Below, piece after piece: positions 50,586-59,840 of a stretch of 64,000 nucleotides of DNA (positions are counted from its first letter, which is position 1; every line of letters begins with the position of its first letter). Under the pieces are notes generated by a model, which ran no database searches, was not told the DNA's origin, and saw only the letters and a program-made list of their open reading frames with translations. Position numbers and translations under genes: made by a program. The DNA comes from a virus, in the IMG/VR virus record IMGVR_UViG_3300030329_005959, positions 1 through 64,000 of that record; one strand, 5' to 3'.

Positions 50586-51690
50586 AGAGATTCAACCACA
50601 AGAACTTCTTGGCAATTATTTGAAAGCGCACAAGGAAGATCACTATAATTTCGAAGATAGCATAGATTATAAAATCTCCAGCGGCTCTCTTCAATTTGAC
50701 ATGCATCTGGAGGGTGGCTTTGGGCCTGGGTTGCATCGTTTCACAGGAGTCAACGAAGGCGGCAAAACTTCAGAGTCTTTACAGGTTATGAAAAACTTTC
50801 TTAAGGGACTCCCCAAATCACGGGGGCTATATGTAAAAGCGGAAGGACGATTAGGGCCAGAGGTTCAAAAGCGCTCTGGTGTTAAGTTTGTTTTTTCTCC
50901 TGAAGAGTGGGTAGACGGAACTTGTTTTGTTTTTGAAAGCAATATTTATGAAACAGTAATGGGACTAATACGACAACTCATTACTAATAACGAGGACAAG
51001 GTTAAATATTGTTTTATTTTAGATTCTGTGGACGGTTTAATCCGCAAAGATGACCTAGACAAAAACTTCGAAGAGAGCACTAAAGTCGCTGGGGGTGCGG
51101 TTGTTGCCTCTAATTTCTGCAAAAAAACGAGCACCGCTCTGGGCAAGCGAGGGCACATGGCTATCTTCATTAGTCAAGTCCGTGCGGACATTAAACTCGA
51201 CCCTTATTCCAAGGCTCCTGTTCGCCAAACCACAGCTACAGGGGGGAACGCTCTCTTGCATTTTGCGAACAACATTTTAGAGTTCGAACCTCGCTTTAAA
51301 GGAGATTTAATTTTGAAAAACCCTTCCGTCAAAACAATGGATGCGAAGAAGAATCCAATTATTGGACACCATGCCAAGGTTACTATTAAAAAATCCGCTC
51401 ACGAAAACACCAACACAACCCTTTCTTATCCTATTCGTTATGGGCGCATAGACGGCAACTCAATATGGGTGGAGAAGGAAATCGTAGATCTCCTCTATGC
51501 GTGGGAATTTGTGGAAAAGAAAGGCGCGTGGATTAAGCCTAGCGATGACTTTAAAGAGTTAGTTGACTCCAAAGGATTTGGTTTTCCTGATAAAATTCAG
51601 GGCGATAACAATCTCTTTAAAACTATAGAAGATAACAAAGAATTGTCTGCATTTCTAATAGACTATTTCAAGGAACAGATAAATGCATGA
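50578..51690 (+). CDS. recA: RecA/UvsX-like recombinase
   Basis: 370 residues. Walker A GVNEGGKTS (57-65) lies after a short N-terminal helix; the core continues with LYVKAEGRLGPEV, FILDSVDGL (Walker B-like, about 143-151) and ISQVRADIK with RQTTATGGNALLHFAN (about 213-228), the L1/L2 DNA-binding region. The P-loop is unusual (NEGG rather than ESSG). Phage RecA homologues drive recombination-dependent replication and repair. It overlaps the next nuclease gene by 4 nt. Confidence 0.88.
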   Translation: MSKEIQPQELLGNYLKAHKEDHYNFEDSIDYKISSGSLQFDMHLEGGFGPGLHRFTGVNEGGKTSESLQVMKNFLKGLPKSRGLYVKAEGRLGPEVQKRSGVKFVFSPEEWVDGTCFVFESNIYETVMGLIRQLITNNEDKVKYCFILDSVDGLIRKDDLDKNFEESTKVAGGAVVASNFCKKTSTALGKRGHMAIFISQVRADIKLDPYSKAPVRQTTATGGNALLHFANNILEFEPRFKGDLILKNPSVKTMDAKKNPIIGHHAKVTIKKSAHENTNTTLSYPIRYGRIDGNSIWVEKEIVDLLYAWEFVEKKGAWIKPSDDFKELVDSKGFGFPDKIQGDNNLFKTIEDNKELSAFLIDYFKEQINA

Positions 51691-52094
51691 AGTTTATTGA
51701 CTCATATGGCAAACAGAGAAATCTAAAGAACGCAAAGAAGTATTTAATAGATTGGGACAAGCCTAGCCGCAGCAAGTTCCAAACCCAAGTTAAAAGGTTT
51801 CTAAGAAGGTATTGGAAGAATGATATTGTGTTCGAAGAGTTTAGGGTCGTAGGCACTCGCCTTACCTTAGACTTTTATAATGCCAATAAAAAGATAGCAG
51901 TTGAAGTTCAAGGGGCACAGCACACAAAATTTGTTAAGTTTTTCCATAAAAATCGTTTCAAGTATAGAGAGCAACTCAAAAGGGATGAAAAAAAGCTCGA
52001 CTTTTGTAAAGCTAATGATATAAAGTTGGCAGAAGTTTATCCACAGGACAAAATAGTAGCCTCATTATTTAAAAAACAGGATATTTATTTATGA
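51687..52094 (+). CDS. PD-(D/E)XK endonuclease (VSR/DUF559-like)
   Basis: 135 residues. FEEFRVVGTRLTLDFYNANKKIAVEVQGAQH (about 49-79) gives D63 and E-V-Q 73-75, the metal site of VSR-type nucleases in which Lys is replaced by Gln, followed by HTKFVKFF and a helical REQLKRDEKKLDFC. Such small nucleases in replication clusters can resolve junctions or nick mismatches. Overlaps of 4 nt join it to recA and to the next gene. Confidence 0.75.
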   Translation: MKFIDSYGKQRNLKNAKKYLIDWDKPSRSKFQTQVKRFLRRYWKNDIVFEEFRVVGTRLTLDFYNANKKIAVEVQGAQHTKFVKFFHKNRFKYREQLKRDEKKLDFCKANDIKLAEVYPQDKIVASLFKKQDIYL

Positions 52095-52324
52095 ATTTAG
52101 AAGAAAATGACGAATTCTCTATCCCGTCTGAGATGGTAGAAAAAATTTACGAGCTGTCAGGGGGCGTGGATAAATATAAAGGTGTGATATTGGCGGTTTC
52201 TTCTGAAAATGGCAAACCTTTAATATATTGTAAATTTGATTGTGGGATGACTGAGTTTGCTTTGACTAAAGCTCTTGAAAACCACTTTACATCCCCTCTT
52301 GAAAGAAGGGAAGAAGACCGATGA
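52091..52324 (+). CDS. Unknown 77-residue acidic protein
   Basis: Lies between nuclease and helicase with 4-nt overlaps on both sides. Acidic N-terminus, a VILAVSSENGKPLIYCKFD beta-rich core (about 33-51), and a charged tail ending ERREEDR. No motif recognised; probably an accessory replication protein, for example a helicase loader-like or modulator, but this is inferred from place only. Confidence 0.5.
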   Translation: MNLEENDEFSIPSEMVEKIYELSGGVDKYKGVILAVSSENGKPLIYCKFDCGMTEFALTKALENHFTSPLERREEDR

Positions 52325-53838
52325 TTTATAACTTTGAACTAGAAAAGCAGCTATTGGCGGGTTTGATTAAAGAGCCTGACACTTTAGCAGAAATATCCAA
52401 TTTTATTGGCACTTCTGATTTTTACTCCAAGCAAAGCTCTTTGCACTCAGCCATTTTCAGGATTGTTAAACAAGCTATAGATGCAGGAGACGAGGTAGAC
52501 GAAGTTATTATAGCTCAAAGGGTTAACGACGTAGGGTTGTCATTCGAAGATAATTTAAACCCCTCGGATTATATTAAATCCTTAGCTCTCAGAAAAGTCC
52601 CCAAAGGCAACACCCTCAAAACAGCTAAGGAATTAAAAAAATATTCAATTAGGCGTGAAATCTTGGATTCTTCTCAAGATATCGCCAAAAAGATGAAAAA
52701 CATGGCTCCTGAGGCGTCCTATAGAGCCATTATAGAAGCCGCTGATTCCGCATACAATTCCCGCATTAACCTCTACGAGATGGGCAATGACACGCCTGAA
52801 AATATTTATGAGGAAATGGAGGCTCTTATAGAAGAGCGCGGCAACAATCCCGTTACAGAGTTCGGGATGATGGGTCCGCACCCTAAAGTCAACGAAATTT
52901 ACGGCTCATTGCTCCGCGCAGGAAATATTACCGTTATAGTAGCCAGATCGGGAGTTGGTAAAACAAATTTCTGCATGGATTACAGCACGAAGGTGAGTCT
53001 TAAGTATGATGTCCCAGTTTTGCATTTTGATAACGGCGAGATGAGCAAAGAAGAGCTTATTATGCGCCAGTGCGCTGCCCTTTCAGGGGTTTCCATGCAT
53101 CTACTGGAGAGTGGTAAATGGAGGCAAGCTGGCGAGAAAGTGGTAGATAAAGTCCGCTCGGTTTGGCCAGTGGTTAAAAACTTAAAATTTTATTATTATA
53201 ATGTGGGAGGAATGGACGTAGACTCTATGGTCAACACTCTTAAAAGATTTTATTATTCCAAGGTAGGTCGAGGCAAATCAATGGTATTTTCCTTTGATTA
53301 CATTAAAACCACCTCAGAAAATATCGCCAACAAGTCAGAGTGGCAGGTAGTGGGGGAGATGGTGGACAAGTTTAAGAAGTGTGTGCAGAAGGAAATTCTT
53401 CATGACGGTAATCCCGTTATTCCTATGATCACTTCTGTCCAGTCCAACAGATACGGCATCACCAATAACAGAAACTCTCAAAACATTGTAGATGACGAGT
53501 CTATTGTTTCTCTTTCAGATCGCATTACCCAATTCTGTTCCCACATGTTTATTTTGCGGAACAAGACCACTGATGAGATAGAGACTGAAGGGGGTAGATT
53601 TGGCACTCATAAGCTGATTAACGTCAAATCTCGACATTTAGGAAGTGATATTGCTGGTGCTATTGAACCAGTTAGGATTGGAGACGCGCTGCGTAAAAAT
53701 TCTATAAACTTAGAATTTAATAACTTTAATATCGCGGAAAGGGGAGACTTGAGAGATATCGCTAGAATGCTAGATGGCGAAGAAGATTTAGATGGTGATG
53801 GAGTCCAACAAACAATCCCAGATTTCGATGAGTTCTGA
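52321..53838 (+). CDS. dnaB: DnaB-like replicative helicase
   Basis: 505 residues. The DnaB N-terminal domain opens with ELEKQLLAGLIKEPDTLAEI and DFYSKQSSLHSAIF (about 5-47); the RecA-like motor has Walker A ARSGVGKTNF (about 204-213), LHFDNGEMSKEEL, and Walker B FSFDYIKTT (about 322-330). The C-terminal tail is acidic, ending TIPDFDEF. It unwinds DNA at the fork with the primase that follows; the two genes overlap by 11 nt. Confidence 0.93.
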   Translation: MIYNFELEKQLLAGLIKEPDTLAEISNFIGTSDFYSKQSSLHSAIFRIVKQAIDAGDEVDEVIIAQRVNDVGLSFEDNLNPSDYIKSLALRKVPKGNTLKTAKELKKYSIRREILDSSQDIAKKMKNMAPEASYRAIIEAADSAYNSRINLYEMGNDTPENIYEEMEALIEERGNNPVTEFGMMGPHPKVNEIYGSLLRAGNITVIVARSGVGKTNFCMDYSTKVSLKYDVPVLHFDNGEMSKEELIMRQCAALSGVSMHLLESGKWRQAGEKVVDKVRSVWPVVKNLKFYYYNVGGMDVDSMVNTLKRFYYSKVGRGKSMVFSFDYIKTTSENIANKSEWQVVGEMVDKFKKCVQKEILHDGNPVIPMITSVQSNRYGITNNRNSQNIVDDESIVSLSDRITQFCSHMFILRNKTTDEIETEGGRFGTHKLINVKSRHLGSDIAGAIEPVRIGDALRKNSINLEFNNFNIAERGDLRDIARMLDGEEDLDGDGVQQTIPDFDEF

Positions 53839-54862
53839 AGACTTCCAAGGTGTTTTGGAGTCGATAGGATACAATCTAATTGACTGCGGGGACCATTGGA
53901 GAACACAAGCTCTATATCGAGATGGCGACAACAAAACTGCTGTAAAAATTTATAAGAATACAGGAGTATGGATGGACTTTGTAGAGAACAAAGGGTCGAT
54001 GCCTTTTGAAGCATTGATCCGCTTAACAGTCAAAGACGACAAACAAGTAAAAGAGATCATTGGTGACACCAAACTAGAAACCTCTACGCTTTACTCCCCT
54101 AAAGAAACAATAGAAATGGAAAAAATTTACCCCCCATCTTCCTTAGACCGACTTTTCCCAAATTATCATTTTTATGAGAAAAGGGGTATTTCTAAGCAGA
54201 CACAGCAAGCCTTCCAAGCTGGCTTGGCTGGGGTGGGTAAAATGTATAGAAGGATGGTTTTTCCTGTTTTCAACGAACACGATCAGATAATTGGCTTTTC
54301 TGGCAGGAAAGTGGACTCAAATAACGATTACCCCAAGTGGAAACACATCGGGAGGCGCAACAACTGGGTTTATCCCGCTTACAATAAAAAGACAGGTGTA
54401 GACGAAGAAATAACAGCCCAAGAGCAAGTGGTTCTAGTAGAAAGCATAGGAGATGCAATGGCATTATATGAACAAGGTATTAAAAACGTTTTGGTTATTT
54501 TTGGTCTCTCTGTTAACAATAATATCGTTAACTATCTTAGTGGTAAGCCTATTAATCATATTTTTATTTCGACTAACAATGACGCGGCTAGTCAAGAAAA
54601 TAGGGGCTTTATTGCGGCCATCAAAAGCTTCATAAAGCTTTCTAAGTATTTCGACCTAGACAGGTTGACTGTAAAATTCCCCCCGAAACCCTATAATGAT
54701 TTTGGTGACGCTCATTTGTCGGAATACGACCTTACTGCTTGGCTTGGCAAAGACATAGATAAAGCTGCACAACTAGATTACATCTTAGAGTTTGTTAGAA
54801 ACAACCCATCTTGCTTCACTAAGAAAGAAATAAAAACATCCTTAATACTTAGTGATGCCTGA
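53828..54862 (+). CDS. DNA primase with Toprim domain
   Basis: 344 residues from ATG 53828. The N-terminal part (about 12-60) resembles a degenerate zinc-binding or RNA-polymerase-like entry (VWMDFVENKGSMPFEALIRL). The Toprim domain contains VVLVESIGDAMAL (about 199-211, catalytic E) and IFISTNNDAASQENRG (about 238-253), in which the second site reads NND rather than DxD. No four-Cys zinc site is present. Placed after the helicase, it makes RNA primers. The next gene overlaps by 8 nt. Confidence 0.85.
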   Translation: MSSEDFQGVLESIGYNLIDCGDHWRTQALYRDGDNKTAVKIYKNTGVWMDFVENKGSMPFEALIRLTVKDDKQVKEIIGDTKLETSTLYSPKETIEMEKIYPPSSLDRLFPNYHFYEKRGISKQTQQAFQAGLAGVGKMYRRMVFPVFNEHDQIIGFSGRKVDSNNDYPKWKHIGRRNNWVYPAYNKKTGVDEEITAQEQVVLVESIGDAMALYEQGIKNVLVIFGLSVNNNIVNYLSGKPINHIFISTNNDAASQENRGFIAAIKSFIKLSKYFDLDRLTVKFPPKPYNDFGDAHLSEYDLTAWLGKDIDKAAQLDYILEFVRNNPSCFTKKEIKTSLILSDA

Positions 54863-55880
54863 ACTCCAAACGCCGTTATCTGCTAGTAGAATAAAAACGG
54901 CGCAGTCGTGTTCGTGGCTCTATTGGTGCAAGTATAAGTTAAAGCTGCCCGATAAAAGCAATGATGGAGCCCGAAGAGGCTCCATTTGCCATTTAGTTTT
55001 TGAAGTGCTTGGGGCAAAGGGAAGGAAGAAATATTATAATAAAATAATAAAAAGTCAAGATGTTTTTGCTGTCCCTTCGATAGAGCGATTAATTCTTAAA
55101 CATGCTACTAGAGAGGGTATAGATGACCCTGAGAATGTAGAGCTAATGAAAGACATGATCTTCAATGGTCTTTCGTATGATTTTTTTGGCTGTGATCTAG
55201 GAAAGCCCACAGAGGAATACTCAGAGAAGGATTTTGATATCATAAAAAATGATGGCAATATAAAATACAAAATAAGAGGCTTTATAGATAAGTTATTTTT
55301 GTATAAAAAAAAGAAATTTGCTATCATACGAGACTTCAAGACGAGCAAAGAAGTTTTTAAAGGTAAAGACCAAACCGACAACCTGCAAGACCTTATGTAT
55401 AGCCTTGCGGTTAAAAACCTGTTCCCCGAGTATTCTGAGAGAGTTAGCGAATTTCTCTTCCTTAAGTTCGACCTAGACCCCGATGCAGCAAAATCAGGTG
55501 TTGTCCGCATGAAGGCCCTTGACGAGAACGAGCTAGAGGGTTTTGAAATGCAGTTATCTGAAATACAAAAATATTTAGACAACTTTTCTGAAAAAGATGC
55601 CAAGAAAAACTATGCCGCTCATCAAGGTTTTCCCAAAGACAACTCCTTTAGCGGAAAACTTCTATGTGGATTTGCGACAAAGAAAGGAGAACTAAAGTTG
55701 GATGGCAGTCCCAAATGGCATTGCCCCATGAAGTTTGATTTCTTTTATTATCAAGTCACAAATTCAGAAGGAAAATTTGTGGCCTCATATTTTGAAGATG
55801 AGTTTTCCGAGGACTTGGTGCCTGAGGATTGCAGCTACGAAATGATGTATTATCAGGGTTGTCCCGCACATTCTTCTTGA
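54855..55880 (+). CDS. RecB/Cas4-type PD-(D/E)XK nuclease
   Basis: 341 residues from ATG 54855. SASRIKTAQSCSWLYWCKYKLKLP (about 8-31) is the opening of PDDEXK_1 nucleases; GFIDKLF and AIIRDFKTSK (about 134-155) provide D and D-x-K, and NLQDLMYSLAVKN the QxxxY-type motif. Cys at the N-terminus and CPMKF and CPAHSS at the end could hold an iron-sulfur cluster as in AddB/Cas4, by analogy. It probably acts as a 5'-3' exonuclease in recombination or DNA turnover. Confidence 0.8.
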   Translation: MPELQTPLSASRIKTAQSCSWLYWCKYKLKLPDKSNDGARRGSICHLVFEVLGAKGRKKYYNKIIKSQDVFAVPSIERLILKHATREGIDDPENVELMKDMIFNGLSYDFFGCDLGKPTEEYSEKDFDIIKNDGNIKYKIRGFIDKLFLYKKKKFAIIRDFKTSKEVFKGKDQTDNLQDLMYSLAVKNLFPEYSERVSEFLFLKFDLDPDAAKSGVVRMKALDENELEGFEMQLSEIQKYLDNFSEKDAKKNYAAHQGFPKDNSFSGKLLCGFATKKGELKLDGSPKWHCPMKFDFFYYQVTNSEGKFVASYFEDEFSEDLVPEDCSYEMMYYQGCPAHSS

Positions 55881-55898
55881 CCTTTCAAGGAAAAGGTC
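55879..55898 (+). repeat. Short hairpin between nuclease stop and polymerase genes
   Basis: GACCTT / AAGGTC arms with an 8-nt loop start inside the TGA stop of the nuclease gene. No T-run follows. A CAGGAG ribosome site and ATG 55912 come next, so it may modulate translation of the PHP-domain gene. Confidence 0.4.
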
Positions 55899-55911
55899 CA
55901 ATATACAGGAG

Positions 55912-56649
55912 ATGACTCCAGTATTCAAGTCAACCTACTCTATAGGGAAGAGCATTCTAACTCTCGATAAGGAAGAGACAGAGGGCGGTCCAGATAGTAT
56001 AATTGAAATATGCAAAGAAAACTCCATCAAGTCTCTTGTTCTTGTGGAAGATTCAATGACAGGATTTGTTACTGCCCACAATCGCTGCAAAGAGGCTGGT
56101 ATTGATCTAGTCTTCGGCTTGAGAATTACCTGCTGCAATGATACTTATGAAGACGATGATTCTGATCACAAGATTATAATTTTTGCTAAGAACGATGAGG
56201 GTTGCCGTTTACTCTACCGAATTTATTCATACGCTTACACAGGACAAAACGGTAAAGTAGATTTTGGGTTTCTGTTCGGTATTTGGGACGACAATATTGA
56301 ATTAGTTATTCCTTTTTATGATTCTTTTATATATAATAATAACTTTCACTTTAAAAAGTGTGTCCCCGATTTTTCCACAATACTCCCGACTTTTTGGCTG
56401 GAAGCGAACGACTTACCCTTCGATGGCTTGTTAGCTGAGAAGGTATTAAAGTTTGCCCAAGGAATGATGAGGCCAGTTAAGCGGGTAAAAACTATTCTAT
56501 ATAAAAACAGAGACGATGCTGAAGCTCTTCAAACTTACAAGATTCTCTGTAACCGAAATTTTGGCCGAGCCGCCTCTTTAAGTAGTCCTAACCTTAATCA
56601 CTTCGGCAGTAAGGAGTTCTGCCTTGAATCTTATTTGCAATATGAATGA
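55912..56649 (+). CDS. DNA polymerase III alpha, PHP-domain part
   Basis: 245 residues with the fold order of the DnaE/PolC N-terminal PHP domain: STYSIGKSILTLDK (about 7-20), LVLVEDSMTGFVTAHNRCKEAGI, VFGLRIT and HKIIIFAKNDEGCRLLYRIYS. The His-x-His and other metal ligands of active PHP domains are missing, so it is probably only structural. It ends with HFGSKEFCLESYLQ, the usual joint to the polymerase core, but the core is a separate gene after an exonuclease. ATG 55912 has a CAGGAG site. It overlaps the exonuclease gene by 8 nt. Confidence 0.75.
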   Translation: MTPVFKSTYSIGKSILTLDKEETEGGPDSIIEICKENSIKSLVLVEDSMTGFVTAHNRCKEAGIDLVFGLRITCCNDTYEDDDSDHKIIIFAKNDEGCRLLYRIYSYAYTGQNGKVDFGFLFGIWDDNIELVIPFYDSFIYNNNFHFKKCVPDFSTILPTFWLEANDLPFDGLLAEKVLKFAQGMMRPVKRVKTILYKNRDDAEALQTYKILCNRNFGRAASLSSPNLNHFGSKEFCLESYLQYE

Positions 56650-57274
56650 GTCATTACTTAGATTTAACAAAAAGCAAAGATATCTTGTTTTTGACACTGA
56701 GACGGAGGGGCTGAATTTAGTTACCTCTAGGCCGTGGCAAATCGCTTGGTTGGTAGTGGAGGGAGATACAATTCTTTCCCGTCATGACAAGTTTATAGAT
56801 TGGCCTGACTTAAACGTTTCTGAAGGTGCAGCCAAAGTCACAGGCTTTTCTCGCAAAGAGTATGAAAAGAAAGCTGAAGCTCCCGACCAAGTGTGGTGCC
56901 AATTTTCTGCCCAACTTTATAATGAAGACAACTTAGTTATCGGGCAAAACCTTTTAGGTTTTGATGTTTACATAATTAATGTGTGGCGCAAATTGATGGG
57001 TATGCAAAGTGATTACTCTTTTGTAAACCGAATCATAGATACTAAATCCTTGGCGACAGCTATTGCTAAACAAATCCCCGTAGAGAAGCAGAACTTTCTA
57101 CCTTGGCAGTATAGGTTGCTGAACTACAGAGAAAGAGGCTTAAAAACCTCTCAAGCCACCCTTCTAAAAAAATACAGCATCCCCCACGATCCGAAGAGGC
57201 TCCACGATGCCCTTTATGATATTGAAATGAATTTTAAAGTTTTTCGTAAGCAACTTTTTGAGCTGGAGATATGA
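56642..57274 (+). CDS. DEDDh proofreading exonuclease (epsilon-like)
   Basis: 210 residues from ATG 56642. Exo I LVFDTETEGLN (about 14-24), exo II NLVIGQNLLGFDVYIIN (about 101-117) and exo III HDALYDIEMN (about 190-199, His-x4-Asp) complete the DEDDh set. It is the 3'-5' proofreading activity of the phage polymerase. Lying between the PHP part and the polymerase core with short overlaps, it mirrors PolC, where the exonuclease is inserted in the PHP domain. Confidence 0.88.
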   Translation: MNESLLRFNKKQRYLVFDTETEGLNLVTSRPWQIAWLVVEGDTILSRHDKFIDWPDLNVSEGAAKVTGFSRKEYEKKAEAPDQVWCQFSAQLYNEDNLVIGQNLLGFDVYIINVWRKLMGMQSDYSFVNRIIDTKSLATAIAKQIPVEKQNFLPWQYRLLNYRERGLKTSQATLLKKYSIPHDPKRLHDALYDIEMNFKVFRKQLFELEI

Positions 57275-59826
57275 ATTCCACTAAATATACAGGCTATAAA
57301 ACCCCCTTTCCTGTAGGGGTTAAGCTGCCAAAAATCAAAATCGAAAAAAAATATTACGAAGAAGTCTCTTGCGTAGACCTGGAAGATAACTTCCAATTCC
57401 TTAGAAAGCTGTGTTTTAAAAAGGTCAAAGAAAAAGGTATAGACCAACAGGACAATGCTCAAATCTATTATGACCGTATTAAAGAAGAGTTGGCGATCTT
57501 CCAAGACTTAGGGTTTGTTGATTATATTCTTCTGAACTGGGACATCCTTAACTATTGCAAGGAAAACGATATCCCCACGGGTGCGGGTCGCGGCAGTGCG
57601 GCGGGGTCTCTAGTTTTGTATGTTATAGGAGTCACTAACATTGACCCTATCGAGCATGATTTATTTTTTGAGCGCTTTGTGTCTAAGAGCAGAGCCAAAA
57701 AGATAGAACATGAAGGTGAAACTTATTTAGACGGCAGCTTGCTCGCTGATGTAGATAATGACATCTCTTATGATCGACGCGCCGAGGTCATTAAATATAT
57801 TGAGAAAAAATTCGAAGGGCGAACTTCCAAGATTCTCACTTTAAACACTTTAAGCAGTAAGCTCTGCATGAAAGAGTGTGGTAAAATAGTTGAAGAATTA
57901 AGCGAGGGAGAGGTGAACCAAATCAGTGATACAATTCCCAAACACTTTGGGATAGTCGCCAAGCTAGACACAGCCTATGAGGAAAGTGAGACTTTTAAGG
58001 CTTATGCTGATAAATACCCCAAAGTCTTTAGGATAGCGCAGAAGCTCCAAGGACTAAACAAAAATACAGGGGTTCACCCTTCAGGTATTTGCATTTCTTA
58101 TTATGATTTAGATGATATCATGCCGTTACAAACCACTAATGACGGGGCGTTGGTTTCTGGTTATGACATGAATGATGTGGCTAGCCTAAGCGTTAAGTTT
58201 GATATCCTTGGTTTAAGGACTTTATCTGTAGTTCATGATGTCTGTAAGCAAATAGGGATAGATGCCTCTGAGATCGACCCCCATCACCATTCCATCTATG
58301 CAGCCTTGTCTTGTCTGCGGTCTCCGCAAGGGCTTTTTCAGATCGAAGCAGACACTAACTTCAAGGTATGCCAACAAATAGCTCCACGCGATCTTGAGCA
58401 ACTTTCTGCGGTGGTCGCTATTGCTAGACCTGGGGCACTAGACTTTAAGGATAGATATGCAGAATATGCGCGAACAGGTGAATCTCAGTCGGTTCATGAA
58501 TTTTTTGATGACATTCTTAGTTATACGGGTGGCATCCCCTTGTATCAGGAGCAGTTAATGAAAATGGCTGTTAAAGTAGGATTCAGTCTGGATGAATCCG
58601 AGCAGCTTCGACGCATCGTGGGCAAGAAAAAGGTGGATCAAATGCCAGCGTGGAAAGCGAAGATCGAAGAGAAGATAGAAAAGAATAATCTCGATCCAGC
58701 CATCGGAGACGTTTTATGGAGCGTGGCAGAAGACTCTGCTAATTACTCTTTTAACAAATCTCACTCTATTAGTTACGCTTATCTTGCAGCTTGCACGGTG
58801 TATCTTAAATTTAACTACCCCAAGGAGTTCTTTTTAAGTCTTTTAAAATACACTAAATATGAGCCTAATTCTCATGAAGAGATAGCTAAAATTACCCAAG
58901 AATTAGGTAATTTTGGCATAAAGCTTTTACCTCCCGATCTTAATAAGTCTGATATTGATTTTAAGATTGAAGAAGACAACATAAGATATGGCCTTAATTC
59001 TATCAAAGGCGTTTCCACCAAGGTTTTGGAGTCTTTATTAGAATTTAGAGAGGACTCGTTTGCTAACAAGTATGAAGTATTTTTATCCGCGAAGCAAGCT
59101 GGGTTAAACATAGGGACTCTCTCTGCCTTAATACAAGCAGGACTTCTTGATTCATTTGTTTCTAGCAATCGGTGTCGATTAGTTTTAGAGGCTCAAACTT
59201 TTAACATTCTTACTGACCGAGAGAAGAGAAACCTGATTGCGTTAGGCCCTAAATACGACTACGACATTATCACAGCCATTCATGAGGCTAGGAAAGAGGA
59301 GATGGTGGGCGATGACAACCGCCAAATGTTTACAGAGAAGCGTTTCGGGACATTCCGCAAAAAATTTAATCCATATAAAGAAATATATGAGATGAATTCA
59401 AAACACATCAAATATGCTAATTGGTATTTTGAAGAGAAACTTCTGGGCTATAGCTACTCTCACAACATAAGGCAGGTTTTTAGTTACGAAGATGATTTTC
59501 ACTCATCTGCGGTCGTGAGAGATTTACCTGATAGAGCAAACGTTAAGTTTGTGGGTATTCTGACTGACATTATCCGCAGGACTAGTAGAAATGGCAACAA
59601 ATATGCCCGTCTGGACTTGCAAGACGAAGCGGGAAAAGTAGATGGTTTATTTCTTGACAGTCAACGCGCACCGCGCCTCACTAATTATCTAGATTCTGGT
59701 AAGAAATTACCCAAAAAAGGGGAAATTATGATAATTTATGGCTCAAAGGGTGATGATGTTGTTTTTGTTGACAAACTCTTTCCATTAAAGGATAAAATCT
59801 ACATGAAGTTATCTGAACTTAAATAG
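57271..59826 (+). CDS. dnaE: DNA polymerase III alpha, polymerase core
   Basis: 851 residues beginning at the core; no PHP domain. GAGRGSAAGSLVLYVIGVTNIDPIEHDLFFERF-type palm sequence starts near 105, ADVDNDISYDRR (about 171-182) gives two catalytic Asp, and VKFDILGLRTLSVV (about 309-322) follows. PLYQEQLMKMA (about 426-436) and the NKSHSISYAYLA segment are standard. The C-terminus has a helix-hairpin-helix and OB domain. It probably assembles with the preceding PHP and exonuclease proteins; together they equal one PolC/DnaE chain. Confidence 0.92.
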   Translation: MNSTKYTGYKTPFPVGVKLPKIKIEKKYYEEVSCVDLEDNFQFLRKLCFKKVKEKGIDQQDNAQIYYDRIKEELAIFQDLGFVDYILLNWDILNYCKENDIPTGAGRGSAAGSLVLYVIGVTNIDPIEHDLFFERFVSKSRAKKIEHEGETYLDGSLLADVDNDISYDRRAEVIKYIEKKFEGRTSKILTLNTLSSKLCMKECGKIVEELSEGEVNQISDTIPKHFGIVAKLDTAYEESETFKAYADKYPKVFRIAQKLQGLNKNTGVHPSGICISYYDLDDIMPLQTTNDGALVSGYDMNDVASLSVKFDILGLRTLSVVHDVCKQIGIDASEIDPHHHSIYAALSCLRSPQGLFQIEADTNFKVCQQIAPRDLEQLSAVVAIARPGALDFKDRYAEYARTGESQSVHEFFDDILSYTGGIPLYQEQLMKMAVKVGFSLDESEQLRRIVGKKKVDQMPAWKAKIEEKIEKNNLDPAIGDVLWSVAEDSANYSFNKSHSISYAYLAACTVYLKFNYPKEFFLSLLKYTKYEPNSHEEIAKITQELGNFGIKLLPPDLNKSDIDFKIEEDNIRYGLNSIKGVSTKVLESLLEFREDSFANKYEVFLSAKQAGLNIGTLSALIQAGLLDSFVSSNRCRLVLEAQTFNILTDREKRNLIALGPKYDYDIITAIHEARKEEMVGDDNRQMFTEKRFGTFRKKFNPYKEIYEMNSKHIKYANWYFEEKLLGYSYSHNIRQVFSYEDDFHSSAVVRDLPDRANVKFVGILTDIIRRTSRNGNKYARLDLQDEAGKVDGLFLDSQRAPRLTNYLDSGKKLPKKGEIMIIYGSKGDDVVFVDKLFPLKDKIYMKLSELK

Positions 59827-59834
59827 TGTAATTA
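59826..59834 (+). promoter_or_regulatory. GTGTAATTA motif before clpA-like gene
   Basis: GTGTAATTA overlaps the TAG stop of the polymerase gene. It is 6 nt from ATG 59841 and 3 nt from ATG 59838; the second start fits the usual spacing. Confidence 0.45.
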
Positions 59835-59840
59835 ATTATG

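Noticed and set aside
53792-53827. Longer start for the primase gene
   Set aside because: It would overlap the helicase by 47 nt without a ribosome site; ATG 53828 gives an 11-nt overlap in keeping with neighbouring genes.
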